From Halodesulfovibrio aestuarii (GTDB lineage Bacteria > Desulfobacterota > Desulfovibrionia > Desulfovibrionales > Desulfovibrionaceae), in the NCBI RefSeq assembly GCF_050571805.1, contig NZ_CP192219.1: DNA of 64,000 nucleotides; one strand, 5' to 3'. A model generated the notes under the pieces. It did not search any database, had not been told where the DNA came from, and saw only the letters and a program-made list of their open reading frames with translations. This document shows, piece after piece, positions 8,631 to 16,609 of the stretch (its first letter is position 1; each line of letters begins with the position of its first letter). A program made the position numbers and the translations under genes.

Positions 8631-8864
8631 GTGTTGAAAGATCTAGTTGAGTATATCGCTAAGTCACTGGTGGACAACCCTGACGATGTTGTCGTTACTG
8701 AAGTTGAAGGTGAACAGACATCTGTACTTGAACTCAAGGTTGCAAAAGAAGACCTTGGCAAGGTAATCGGTAAACAAGGCCGCACTGCCCGGGCAATGCG
8801 TACCATCCTCGGCGCCGCCTCCACAAAAGCCAAGAAACGTTCTGTCTTGGAAATCCTTGAATAG
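8631..8864 (+). CDS. khpA: KH-domain RNA-binding protein KhpA
   Basis: A 77-residue single KH domain; GKVIGKQGRTARAMR (about 43-57) carries the GxxG loop that contacts RNA. In other bacteria KhpA pairs with KhpB and influences cell elongation and small RNAs. Start taken as GTG 8631 behind GTGGAGGTGA; TTG at 8634 is an alternative. The position between rpsP and rimM is conserved across many bacteria and supports the call. Confidence 0.93.
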   Translation: MLKDLVEYIAKSLVDNPDDVVVTEVEGEQTSVLELKVAKEDLGKVIGKQGRTARAMRTILGAASTKAKKRSVLEILE

Positions 8865-8880
8865 AACGTCCTAAGGGCAC

Positions 8881-9411
8881 ATGACTGAAACTCATTTCAT
8901 TGAAATTGGATTGATAGTCAAGCCACACGGATTGCGAGGGGAAGTCTGCGTTAACTACTTCGCGGACTCCCCTTTTCTCTTGAAAGGCTCAGTCTGGCTT
9001 CAAAAAGGCAAAAGTAACCCTGTCGAACACAAGGTTGTATCGTCCCGCCCTCACAAAGGGCAGGAATTGCTTACGCTTGAAAGTTGCCGTGACCGAAACT
9101 GTGCAGAAGAATTACGCAATGTGAAGGTTTTGGTTCCTGATGATGAACTGCCGGAACTCACTGAAGAAGAAGTGTACCTCCATCAGCTCGAAGGCATGAA
9201 TGTTATACTGGAAAATGGCTCTATCGTTGGCCGTATCTCAGGATTTCAGTTCAACCTTGGTGCAGAAGTCTGGGTTATTACAACCGAAGACAAGAAAGAA
9301 GTGCTCTTTCCTGCTACAGAAGAATTTGTCAGCGACATCGATTTTGAAAAAGCAACTGTTACCATAGCGCCGCCTCCCGGCTTACTGGAACTTTACCTAA
9401 GCGAGAAGTAG
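8881..9411 (+). CDS. rimM: Ribosome maturation factor RimM
   Basis: The 176-residue protein binds S19 and assists maturation of the 30S head. The N-terminal RimM barrel begins IEIGLIVKPHGLRGEVCV (about 6-23). The C-terminal PRC-barrel half contains VYLHQLEGM and the family-typical EVLFPATEEFV. It lies 16 bases after khpA and 7 bases before trmD, inside the usual ribosome-maturation operon. Confidence 0.96.
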   Translation: MTETHFIEIGLIVKPHGLRGEVCVNYFADSPFLLKGSVWLQKGKSNPVEHKVVSSRPHKGQELLTLESCRDRNCAEELRNVKVLVPDDELPELTEEEVYLHQLEGMNVILENGSIVGRISGFQFNLGAEVWVITTEDKKEVLFPATEEFVSDIDFEKATVTIAPPPGLLELYLSEK

Positions 9412-9418
9412 CGCGATC

Positions 9419-10696
9419 ATGCAGTTTAACATTATTAGCCTCTTTCCAGAGTTTTTTGACTCTGCGCTCACATGCGGGCTTATGAAAAAAGCGTCGGACT
9501 CAGGTCTGGTCGCTTTTGATTTTCACAACCCGCGTACGTTTACAACCGACAGACATCAAACTGTTGACGATCGTCCCTATGGCGGCGGCCCCGGTATGGT
9601 TATGATGCTTGATCCGCTTGTACAAACGCTGCGCAGCATTAAAAAACCCGGGCGCATTCTCATGATGGCGCCTAAAGGAAAGCCTTTTACCCAGTCCATG
9701 GCTAAGGAGCTTTCCAAGGAAGATAATCTCACGATCATTTGCGGTCGGTATGAAGGATTTGATGCCCGTTTAGAAGAGCTTTTCGACATTGAACCAGTCT
9801 CCATCGGTGACTACGTTCTCAATGGTGGCGAAACAGCCGCTCTTTCAATAATTGAATCTACCGCCCGTCTTGTTCCAGGTTACATGGGTCATGAAGATTC
9901 CGGCGAAGAGGAAAGCTTTTCCTCCGGACTGCTCGAGTACCCCCACTACACTCGACCTGTTGAGTATGAGGGATTAACCGTTCCGGAAGTTTTACGTTCA
10001 GGTGATCACAAACGCATCGCAGAGTGGCGTAAGGAACAATCTTTAAAACTTACCCTGCACGAGAGACCCGACATTCTTCATTGCGCCCCACTCGACGCTA
10101 ATGATATGGAAACACTGAAGAACGAGGATAGAGAACGCATTGGAAGAAACCTTTATTGCGCATTGGTACACTATCCAGTGGTCAACAAAGAAAATAAATC
10201 TGTTGCTGTTTCTTTGACAAATCTCGACATTCACGATATAGCCCGCTGTTCATGCACCTATGGTCTCGGTGGGTACTATATTTCAACGCCTATCGCGGAC
10301 CAACAGCAGATGCTTGCGGACATTCTCAAGCATTGGGTCACAGGCGCGGGAACAACAGCTAACCCTGATAGAGGGGAAGCCCTGCAAATTATCAAGGGCG
10401 TCCACTATATCGAGGAAGCGATTGAGGATATTATAGAGCGTACCGGCCAACGCCCTCTACTGGTTGCGACGAGTGCCAGAGGGGCTGGTGACATACATTA
10501 CGAACAGTTACGTGACGTAATGGTGGACCGACCGATACTGCTCCTGTTTGGTACAGCTCACGGTCTTGCACCGCAGATTCTGGATATGTGTGACAGAATG
10601 CTGCGTCCAGTTAGGTATCTTGATGGATATAACCACCTATCTGTAAGAACCGCTGCTGCTATCATCATTGACCGGATATTAGGTGATGCCTTATAG
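9419..10696 (+). CDS. trmD: tRNA (guanine37-N1)-methyltransferase TrmD fused to a second RNA-methyltransferase-like domain
   Basis: Residues 1 to about 245 are canonical TrmD, which methylates G37 of tRNA with SAM. PYGGGPGMVM, GRYEGFDARLEE and the knot segment IGDYVLNGGE are all present. About 180 further residues follow (245-425) with LHYPVVNKENKSVAVSLTNLDIHD and LLLFGTAHGL-like SPOUT features, matching the RNA_Me_trans family (PF09936). I believe this fused form also occurs in other Desulfovibrio, but that is from memory. No stop or frameshift separates the halves. Confidence 0.93.
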   Translation: MQFNIISLFPEFFDSALTCGLMKKASDSGLVAFDFHNPRTFTTDRHQTVDDRPYGGGPGMVMMLDPLVQTLRSIKKPGRILMMAPKGKPFTQSMAKELSKEDNLTIICGRYEGFDARLEELFDIEPVSIGDYVLNGGETAALSIIESTARLVPGYMGHEDSGEEESFSSGLLEYPHYTRPVEYEGLTVPEVLRSGDHKRIAEWRKEQSLKLTLHERPDILHCAPLDANDMETLKNEDRERIGRNLYCALVHYPVVNKENKSVAVSLTNLDIHDIARCSCTYGLGGYYISTPIADQQQMLADILKHWVTGAGTTANPDRGEALQIIKGVHYIEEAIEDIIERTGQRPLLVATSARGAGDIHYEQLRDVMVDRPILLLFGTAHGLAPQILDMCDRMLRPVRYLDGYNHLSVRTAAAIIIDRILGDAL

Positions 10697-10755
10697 GGCT
10701 GAGCCGTTACGTAATTTTTTAACGCAGACTCGTGCTGCGAAGAAAGGCATTTAAA

Positions 10756-11103
10756 ATGAATATTATTGAAAAAATCGAACGCGAACAGCTTCGCATGGAT
10801 ATCCCTGAGTTCAAAGCTGGTGACACTGTTAAAGTTCACATGCGTATTATCGAAGGCGAAAAAGAACGTATCCAGATTTTCCAGGGTGCAGTAATCCGCG
10901 TTAGCAACGGTACCACCAACGCAACTTTCACCGTACGTAAAATTTCTGACGGTGTTGGCGTTGAACGTGTATTCCCAATGCACACCCCTTCCATCGAGCG
11001 TATCGAAGTTGTTCAGGAAGGCCGTGTTCGTCGTAGCCGCCTTTACTACCTCCGTAACCTCAAAGGTAAAGCTGCTCGTATCAAGCCGAAAAACCGCTGG
11101 TAG
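10756..11103 (+). CDS. rplS: 50S ribosomal protein L19
   Basis: The 115-residue protein sits at the 30S-50S interface. It contains the typical FKAGDTVKVHMRIIEGEKER and RSRLYYLRNLKGKAARIK blocks. ATG 10756 is chosen over an upstream TTG/GTG-type extension because MNIIEKIEREQ is the family N-terminus and GAAGAAAGG lies just ahead. It is closed by a terminator, so it ends the ribosomal part of the operon. Confidence 0.97.
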   Translation: MNIIEKIEREQLRMDIPEFKAGDTVKVHMRIIEGEKERIQIFQGAVIRVSNGTTNATFTVRKISDGVGVERVFPMHTPSIERIEVVQEGRVRRSRLYYLRNLKGKAARIKPKNRW

Positions 11104-11130
11104 TCGCAAGACTTCAACGATTTCGTTTTC

Positions 11131-11162
11131 AAAGGGAGTTGGCAATGCCGGCTCCCTTTTTT
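11131..11162 (+). terminator. Rho-independent terminator after rplS
   Basis: AAAGGGAG...CTCCCTTT with an inner GGC/GCC pair and a T run ending at 11162. Confidence 0.8.
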
Positions 11163-11232
11163 GCGGTCAACACCCCCTATATTCTCTGTCCAACACATGC
11201 TACCCTGCATCCTGTAATATAACGACACGCTT

Positions 11233-11886
11233 ATGAAACAAAATACGCTTACGCTTTTTACAGCTTCCCCCGAAGAAGCAGACTGGCCAATGCCATTTGC
11301 CGGTATAGACGAAGCTGGCCGCGGTTGTCTTGCAGGCCCTGTTGTAGCTGGTGCCTGTATTCTTGATCCGTCTCACCCAATTGAAGGTCTTACGGACTCT
11401 AAGAAGCTTACAGAGAAACGCAGACAGGCTCTCTATCCTCAAATCAGGGAGAACGCTCTTGCATGGGGAATCGGAGTTGCCTGGCCGAAAGAAATAGATC
11501 GTATTAATATTCTTCAAGCCACGTTTCACGCAATGTTCAGAGCAGTACGCTGCTTAAAAGTCCCTCCTGTTCTACTTGCTATCGATGGTAATGCCACTAT
11601 CCCTAAAGAAATTGCAGGCACCATTGACCAACAATGTATCGTAAAAGGTGACTTAAAAATTCAGGCGATCTCTGCGGCCTCTATTCTTGCAAAAACATTC
11701 CGCGATGACCTTATGGTTAAACTCGACAAACAATATGGCGGATATGGCTTTGCAGGCCACAAAGGCTACGGCACAAAGGAACACATCGCTGCTATTGCCG
11801 CAAAAGGGCCATGCAAAATGCATAGACTCACCTTTGCAAAGGTAAAGCCTGAACCACCGAAACAGGAACAAAACTCTCTATGGTAG
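11233..11886 (+). CDS. rnhB: Ribonuclease HII
   Basis: Cuts the RNA strand of RNA-DNA hybrids and single ribonucleotides in DNA. The 217-residue protein has the metal-binding FAGIDEAGRGCLAGPVVAGA (about 20-39, Asp and Glu ligands), LTDSKKLTEKRR and the later LAIDGN and ISAASILAKTFRDD blocks. Its last codons overlap yraN by 7 bases, indicating translational coupling. Confidence 0.96.
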   Translation: MKQNTLTLFTASPEEADWPMPFAGIDEAGRGCLAGPVVAGACILDPSHPIEGLTDSKKLTEKRRQALYPQIRENALAWGIGVAWPKEIDRINILQATFHAMFRAVRCLKVPPVLLAIDGNATIPKEIAGTIDQQCIVKGDLKIQAISAASILAKTFRDDLMVKLDKQYGGYGFAGHKGYGTKEHIAAIAAKGPCKMHRLTFAKVKPEPPKQEQNSLW

Positions 11887-12284
11887 CACCGCATCTGGAG
11901 ACAGGCACCGCCGGAGAAGAAGCTGCAACTGCCCACCTTGTCGCCCAAGGCTATTCTATAGTAGCCCGCAATTGGCGTGCTAAGCAGCTCGAACTGGATA
12001 TTGTCTGTACCAAAGGTGACTATGTTATTTTTGCAGAGGTAAAAACGCGTTCCTGTTCAGGCATGTGCACGGCCCTTAACGCCTTGTCCACGTCAAAAAT
12101 GAAAAAGCTATGCAAAGCTGCAAAGCTCTATATTTCTCAAAACAATCTTTGGGATACCCCCTGCCGTTTTGACCTGCTCGCAGTAACCAAAGCCGGCACC
12201 GAGTATCAGGTGGAGCATATTCAAAATGCCTTCGAACTCTCCCAGCCTTTGGGTGGTGGCAACACCGCTTGGCAACCATGGTGA
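11880..12284 (+). CDS. yraN: YraN/UPF0102 family endonuclease-like protein
   Basis: A 134-residue member of UPF0102, a restriction-endonuclease-fold family of uncertain role. Family features: G-AGEEAATAHLVAQGY at the start and the nuclease-like LDIVCTKGDYVIFAEVKTRS (about 37-56) with the D-(E/Q)xK-type arrangement. The rnhB-yraN-rsmI order is common. Its 3' end overlaps rsmI by 59 bases in another frame, an unusually long overlap. Confidence 0.92.
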   Translation: MVAPHLETGTAGEEAATAHLVAQGYSIVARNWRAKQLELDIVCTKGDYVIFAEVKTRSCSGMCTALNALSTSKMKKLCKAAKLYISQNNLWDTPCRFDLLAVTKAGTEYQVEHIQNAFELSQPLGGGNTAWQPW

Positions 12285-13056
12285 TCTTTCCCCAAGAGCA
12301 CGAGAAGTGCTCGAAGCAGTCGATATGGTACTTGCGGAAGACACCCGCCGAACCGGTCTGCTCTTAAAATCTACAGGGGTCACTGCAAAAAAACTTGTAA
12401 GCTTTCATGATCATAATGAAGAAGCGAAATCACCCGGTATTATTGCCGCAATGGAAGAAGGACAGGTCTTTGCTGTTGTTTCTGACGCCGGTATGCCGCT
12501 TTTTTCCGATCCCGGCTATCGCCTAGTGAAGCTTGCCCGTGAAAAGGGAATTAGGGTTTCCGTAGTTCCCGGCCCAAGCGCACCACTTACCGCACTTGCT
12601 GCCAGTGGTATTGCGCCACAGCCTTTTACATTTGTAGGGTTTCCACCGCGAAAAACCAGTGATCAAAAAAAACTTTTTGAAGAATTTTCCACCCTCCGCT
12701 CTACGCTTGTGTTTTTTGAACGCAAAAACCGTTTAGCAGCAACGCTTAAAACCGCATTTGAAATTCTTGGCCCACGAGAATTATGTGTTGCTCGAGAATT
12801 GACCAAGCTTCACGAGGAGTTTATCTTAGGTCGGCTGGAAAAACACAATGAAATACCGGAAGATTTGTTGGGCGAGATTACAGTCGTCATCGGCCCGCCG
12901 GAATCCAATGGTAAGACAAGCGAAGCTGAACTGCTAAAGTTGATTGCTGAAGAGACAGAGCTTGGCGGCAAGCCGAAAGAGATTGCACGCCGCGTAAAAG
13001 AAGAAGCATCTGGCTGGACAGTAAAAGCTGTGTATCAGTTCATGCAGGAAAATTAA
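12226..13056 (+). CDS. rsmI: 16S rRNA (cytidine1402-2'-O)-methyltransferase RsmI
   Basis: The 276-residue SAM enzyme 2'-O-methylates C1402 in the ribosomal decoding centre. Family blocks: VATPLGNHGDLSPRA (about 10-24), EDTRRTGLLLKS, VSDAGMPLFSDPGYRLV and VPGPSAPLTALAASG. The ATG start is supported by GGTGGAG about 10 bases upstream, inside yraN, and by the family N-terminus beginning close to it. Confidence 0.96.
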   Translation: MPSNSPSLWVVATPLGNHGDLSPRAREVLEAVDMVLAEDTRRTGLLLKSTGVTAKKLVSFHDHNEEAKSPGIIAAMEEGQVFAVVSDAGMPLFSDPGYRLVKLAREKGIRVSVVPGPSAPLTALAASGIAPQPFTFVGFPPRKTSDQKKLFEEFSTLRSTLVFFERKNRLAATLKTAFEILGPRELCVARELTKLHEEFILGRLEKHNEIPEDLLGEITVVIGPPESNGKTSEAELLKLIAEETELGGKPKEIARRVKEEASGWTVKAVYQFMQEN

Positions 13057-13086
13057 TTCCAACACGTTGTACGCTCAGGATTACCT

Positions 13087-13845
13087 ATGCTTACTGCCCG
13101 CACTCTCATAACCTGTTTTCTCCGAACGTACCTTATAGGTACGGGATTTAACACTCGTGGCCTGCAAAACACAGGCTTAGTGTTCACTATGGAGCCGGGA
13201 TTGCGGGAACTATATAAAGATCCTGATGCACTTCGTGAGGCCAGAAGCCGCTATTTAGAGCTGTATAACACACATCCCTTCTGGACGCCTCTTTTAGTGG
13301 GCGTGTTCCTTTCTATCGAGTCACATATTGCAAAAGGCAACCTGCCCGCAAAAATACTTGGCTCGGTAAAGGAAACAACCACCTACACTCTTTCAGCAAT
13401 TGGTGACTCCTTTTTTGGAGGAAGTTTACTTGCCATGTGGGCTCTGTCCACGGTCTGTTTACTTGTCGCGGGATTTGATTCTATTGCCTTAGCATGGACG
13501 CTGCTACTTTTTGCAGCCTTGCAGGTATTCAAGTTCTTCACCTTTGTTTCCGGAGTCCGAAACGGGCTAAAAATGATAACAAATCTTAAGAACTGGGACC
13601 TCATCAACTGGGGGGAGAAGATAAAAATAGCCAACTCCTTTGTCCTTGTTCTTATGTTGTGTCTTTTCTGGCCGGGAACCCACAGCATTCCAGAGTGGTC
13701 GCTTATTGCGGGCACTTTATTAAGCGCAAGTTTTGTTGTGGGAAGACTGCATTTCTCACGCGTATTGCTAGTATATCTTTTACTCTTTCTTATGTTTTTT
13801 ATACTACCGTGGATTAGCAAAGTTATTCCACTTTCCCCAATCTAG
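13087..13845 (+). CDS. PTS mannose/fructose/sorbose-family IID component
   Basis: Membrane subunit of a mannose-type phosphotransferase permease. The 252-residue protein starts TARTLITCFLRTYLIGTGFN and continues with GLQNTGLVFTMEP, YKDP-ALREARSRYLELYNTHPF and TPLLVGVFLSIE, all IID hallmarks. Four or so hydrophobic segments fill the C-terminal half (from about residue 115). It precedes HPr and enzyme I by short gaps. The IIA, IIB and IIC partners are not in the window, so this is either an incomplete or a regulatory PTS. Confidence 0.9.
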   Translation: MLTARTLITCFLRTYLIGTGFNTRGLQNTGLVFTMEPGLRELYKDPDALREARSRYLELYNTHPFWTPLLVGVFLSIESHIAKGNLPAKILGSVKETTTYTLSAIGDSFFGGSLLAMWALSTVCLLVAGFDSIALAWTLLLFAALQVFKFFTFVSGVRNGLKMITNLKNWDLINWGEKIKIANSFVLVLMLCLFWPGTHSIPEWSLIAGTLLSASFVVGRLHFSRVLLVYLLLFLMFFILPWISKVIPLSPI

Positions 13846-13860
13846 AGGAATTGACAACTA

Positions 13861-14154
13861 ATGGAACCTACAGGTGAAAATAACAGCCTAGAAGTAATTG
13901 TTTGCGTAAAAAACGAGTTAGGCCTGCACGCTCGTCCGGCAGGTAAAGTTGCTCAACTTGCGCAATCATTTCAGGCTGACATCGCTCTTTGCTTGGCAGA
14001 TCAAAGAGCAGACGCAAAATCCATTCTGGATATTCTGGCCCTTGCGGCACCGCAGGGAACAGAAATTTGCATCAAAGCTTCCGGCACCGATGCCTGTGAA
14101 GCCCTTGAACAGATCAGTCAACTTTTTCATGACAAGTTCGAAGGGGATACATAG
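13861..14154 (+). CDS. ptsH: Phosphocarrier protein HPr
   Basis: Relays phosphate from enzyme I to EIIA proteins. The 97-residue protein has the active-site block ELGLHARPAGKVAQ with His23 and a serine in AKSILDIL at the regulatory Ser46-like position, suggesting possible HPr-kinase control. The N-terminus is about eight residues longer than typical HPr. Its stop overlaps the GTG of ptsI (TAGTG), so translation is coupled. Confidence 0.96.
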   Translation: MEPTGENNSLEVIVCVKNELGLHARPAGKVAQLAQSFQADIALCLADQRADAKSILDILALAAPQGTEICIKASGTDACEALEQISQLFHDKFEGDT

Positions 14155-15941
14155 TGGCCCGTACAATTCTTCGCGGCATACCTGTTTCTGCAGGTATTTC
14201 TATCGGCAAAGCATACTTTGTTAACCGCCAGAAAGAACGCCGCATTCCGCGCGAAACCATTCCACACCATCTGGTGACCGTTGAAACTCAGCGCCTTCGC
14301 AATGCTGTTGAAGAAGTGCGGCAGAATTTCATGGATGCTCGAGCGCGTGTTCCTGAAGAATTGAAAGAACACGGAGCCATCATTGATTCCCACTTGATGA
14401 TTTGTCAGGATCCAAAACTCGTAGATTCAGCAGCCAAGAACATTGCTGACCGAGCTATCACCGCAGAATGGGCGTTGGAACGTTCTATCGACACCATCGG
14501 CAAAGCATTCAGCGCAATTGATGATCCTTACATTCGTGATCGGATGCAGGATGTACGGGTGGTGGGTGACAAAATCATGCAGGCACTTATTGGTGTCCCT
14601 AAACCGGCAGATTTACCTTCTGGCCGCCGGGTCCTCATGGCGCATGATTTGACTCCGGCTGATGCCATTGAGCTTGAACTTAGCAGAATTATGTCTTTTG
14701 CCACGGCAGAAGGCGGTAAAACCTCACATACAGGAATTCTTGCCCGTTCCCTGCAAATACCTGCCATTGTTGGTGTTGAAGACCTAGAGGATTCCATCAG
14801 AGATGGTGATCTGGTCATCATAGACGCTCTCAAGGGACTTATCTTCATTGACCCGAGTGAAGAGGAGCTTGCCCACTACAGTGACAGAAAATACCAATTT
14901 GAAGATTATCAGAAAGCCATTGTAAAACAATGCCACCTCCCAGCTGAAACCGTTGACGGATATCGGCTTGATGTGTGTGCCAACATTGAACTTGCTGAAG
15001 AACTTGTTCAGGTAAAAGACAATGGCGGCCAAGGCGTTGGACTCTATCGTACCGAATATGCATTCTTTAACAAAAAGAAAATGCCGGACGAAGAGATGCT
15101 GTACGAAGAATACACGACTCTGGCGGAACAACTTGCACCCGGAAAAGTTATTTTACGAACACTGGACGTTGGCGCCGACAAGCTTCTGGATGAACAGGCG
15201 ATGCTTGAAGAAGCCAACCCAGCATTAGGGTTACGCGGAATCCGCTTCTGTCTGCGCTATCAGAATATTTTCCGCATGCAGCTGCGTGCAATGCTGCGCG
15301 CCTCTGTGCATGGTAATGTTTCGATCATGTTTCCAATGATCTCCGGCTTAAAAGAGTTGCGTCAGGCTCGTTTTATACTTAACTCTGTAAAGAGCGAACT
15401 TGACGCCGAAGGGCTTGCCTACAATCCGAATATTCCGGTAGGTATTATGATTGAGCTTCCGAGTGCAGTCATGATTGCAGACACCCTTGCCCGTGAGGTA
15501 GATTTCTTCTCCATTGGAACAAACGACCTTATTCAATATTCACTGGGTATTGATAGAACAAACAAGCATGTTTCCTATCTTTACCAACCGCTACACCCGG
15601 CTATTGTACGGTCTATTAAGTACGTTATCGATGCCGCGCATAAAGAAGGTATTGAAGCATCCGTATGTGGCGAAGTAGCATCAGACCCGTATTGTGTCCC
15701 TATTTTGATGGGCATGAGGGTTGACGGAATTTCCATTGCACCGCAAGCTATTCCGGGAATTAAACGCATAATCCGCCAGATTGATATGGAAGAATGCATT
15801 GAACTGTTAGGCGACGTGCTTACCCACGCGACCGTGTCCAGAATCAATACAAAAGTTCGCAAGCGTATTTTTAAACGCTTCCCAGAAGAACTTTCATTCT
15901 TTGCATCACTCATTGAGCAGGATGATATAACGGAACCGTAA
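14154..15941 (+). CDS. ptsI: PTS enzyme I (phosphoenolpyruvate-protein phosphotransferase)
   Basis: The 595-residue enzyme transfers phosphate from PEP to HPr. N-terminal GIPVSAGISIGKAYF; phosphohistidine loop GGKTSHTGILARS (His about 192); PEP-binding LYRTEYAFF, GLRGIRFCL, FPMISGLKE, FFSIGTNDLIQY and the catalytic cysteine region ASVCGEVASDP. GTG start overlapping ptsH. Its last A is also the first base of the smpB start codon (TAATG), so smpB is read from the same transcript. Confidence 0.97.
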   Translation: MARTILRGIPVSAGISIGKAYFVNRQKERRIPRETIPHHLVTVETQRLRNAVEEVRQNFMDARARVPEELKEHGAIIDSHLMICQDPKLVDSAAKNIADRAITAEWALERSIDTIGKAFSAIDDPYIRDRMQDVRVVGDKIMQALIGVPKPADLPSGRRVLMAHDLTPADAIELELSRIMSFATAEGGKTSHTGILARSLQIPAIVGVEDLEDSIRDGDLVIIDALKGLIFIDPSEEELAHYSDRKYQFEDYQKAIVKQCHLPAETVDGYRLDVCANIELAEELVQVKDNGGQGVGLYRTEYAFFNKKKMPDEEMLYEEYTTLAEQLAPGKVILRTLDVGADKLLDEQAMLEEANPALGLRGIRFCLRYQNIFRMQLRAMLRASVHGNVSIMFPMISGLKELRQARFILNSVKSELDAEGLAYNPNIPVGIMIELPSAVMIADTLAREVDFFSIGTNDLIQYSLGIDRTNKHVSYLYQPLHPAIVRSIKYVIDAAHKEGIEASVCGEVASDPYCVPILMGMRVDGISIAPQAIPGIKRIIRQIDMEECIELLGDVLTHATVSRINTKVRKRIFKRFPEELSFFASLIEQDDITEP

Positions 15942-16414
15942 TGAGCAAAAAGAAAAAAAAGAAAAGTGGCGGCAGCTGCATTGCCGTTAATAAAAAAGCA
16001 CGACGTTACTACGAAGTGCTTGATACACAAGAGGCTGGCCTTTCATTGGTCGGCACTGAAGTAAAATCACTGCGTGCGGGACAAGTGGCCTTCACAGACA
16101 GCTATATTAACTATAAAGATGGTGAAGCATGGATCGTAGGGCTGCATATTGCCCCTTACGAAAATGCCGGTTACTCCCAGCACGACCCGGAACGAGACCG
16201 CAGACTTCTTCTCCACCGTCGTGAGATTGAAATGTGGATGACCAAAGTGGAACAACGTGGACTGACTGTTGTCCCCCTAAAACTCTACTTTAAAAACTCT
16301 CGCATCAAACTGGAAATTGGTTTGTGCCGTGGTAAAAAACTGCACGATCAACGCGAATCCATTAAGCAGCGTGATGCTGCTCGTGACCTTGCACGTCAAA
16401 TGCTGGATCGCTAA
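15941..16414 (+). CDS. smpB: SsrA-binding protein SmpB
   Basis: Escorts tmRNA to stalled ribosomes for trans-translation. The 157-residue protein has a lysine-rich N-terminus, then NKKARRYYEVLDTQEAGL, GTEVKSLRAG, FTDSYINY and the C-terminal DQRESIKQRDAARDLARQM tail that enters the decoding centre. It overlaps ptsI by one base. The tmRNA gene itself was not found in the window. Confidence 0.97.
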   Translation: MSKKKKKKSGGSCIAVNKKARRYYEVLDTQEAGLSLVGTEVKSLRAGQVAFTDSYINYKDGEAWIVGLHIAPYENAGYSQHDPERDRRLLLHRREIEMWMTKVEQRGLTVVPLKLYFKNSRIKLEIGLCRGKKLHDQRESIKQRDAARDLARQMLDR

Positions 16415-16426
16415 TCTTATCTTCTT

Positions 16427-16466
16427 TATGCCGGAAAGAACGTATCAATACGTTCTTTCCGGCATA
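16427..16466. terminator. Long perfect palindrome after smpB, probable terminator
   Basis: TATGCCGGAAAGAACGTAT and its exact complement are separated by only CA, giving a 19-bp perfect stem. No T run follows (TTCTGTTG), so either it stops transcription by another route or it is a repeated extragenic element. Confidence 0.6.
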
Positions 16467-16609
16467 TTCTGTTGTATAAGATATTACTTCCGGCTGGCGG
16501 AACAACCTTGTCTCCACAAGGACAACTCCCTCCTTGACCTCTATTTGATTCAAGATGAAGGTACAGCACTGCCCTCATTATTTTCAGGCAAAAATTTCAG
16601 GATAGATGC

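Noticed and set aside
8060..8833. 257-codon minus-strand frame across ffh end, rpsP and khpA
   Set aside because: It spans three verified plus-strand genes and their spacers; translation looks like reversed lysine-rich and ribosomal sequence.
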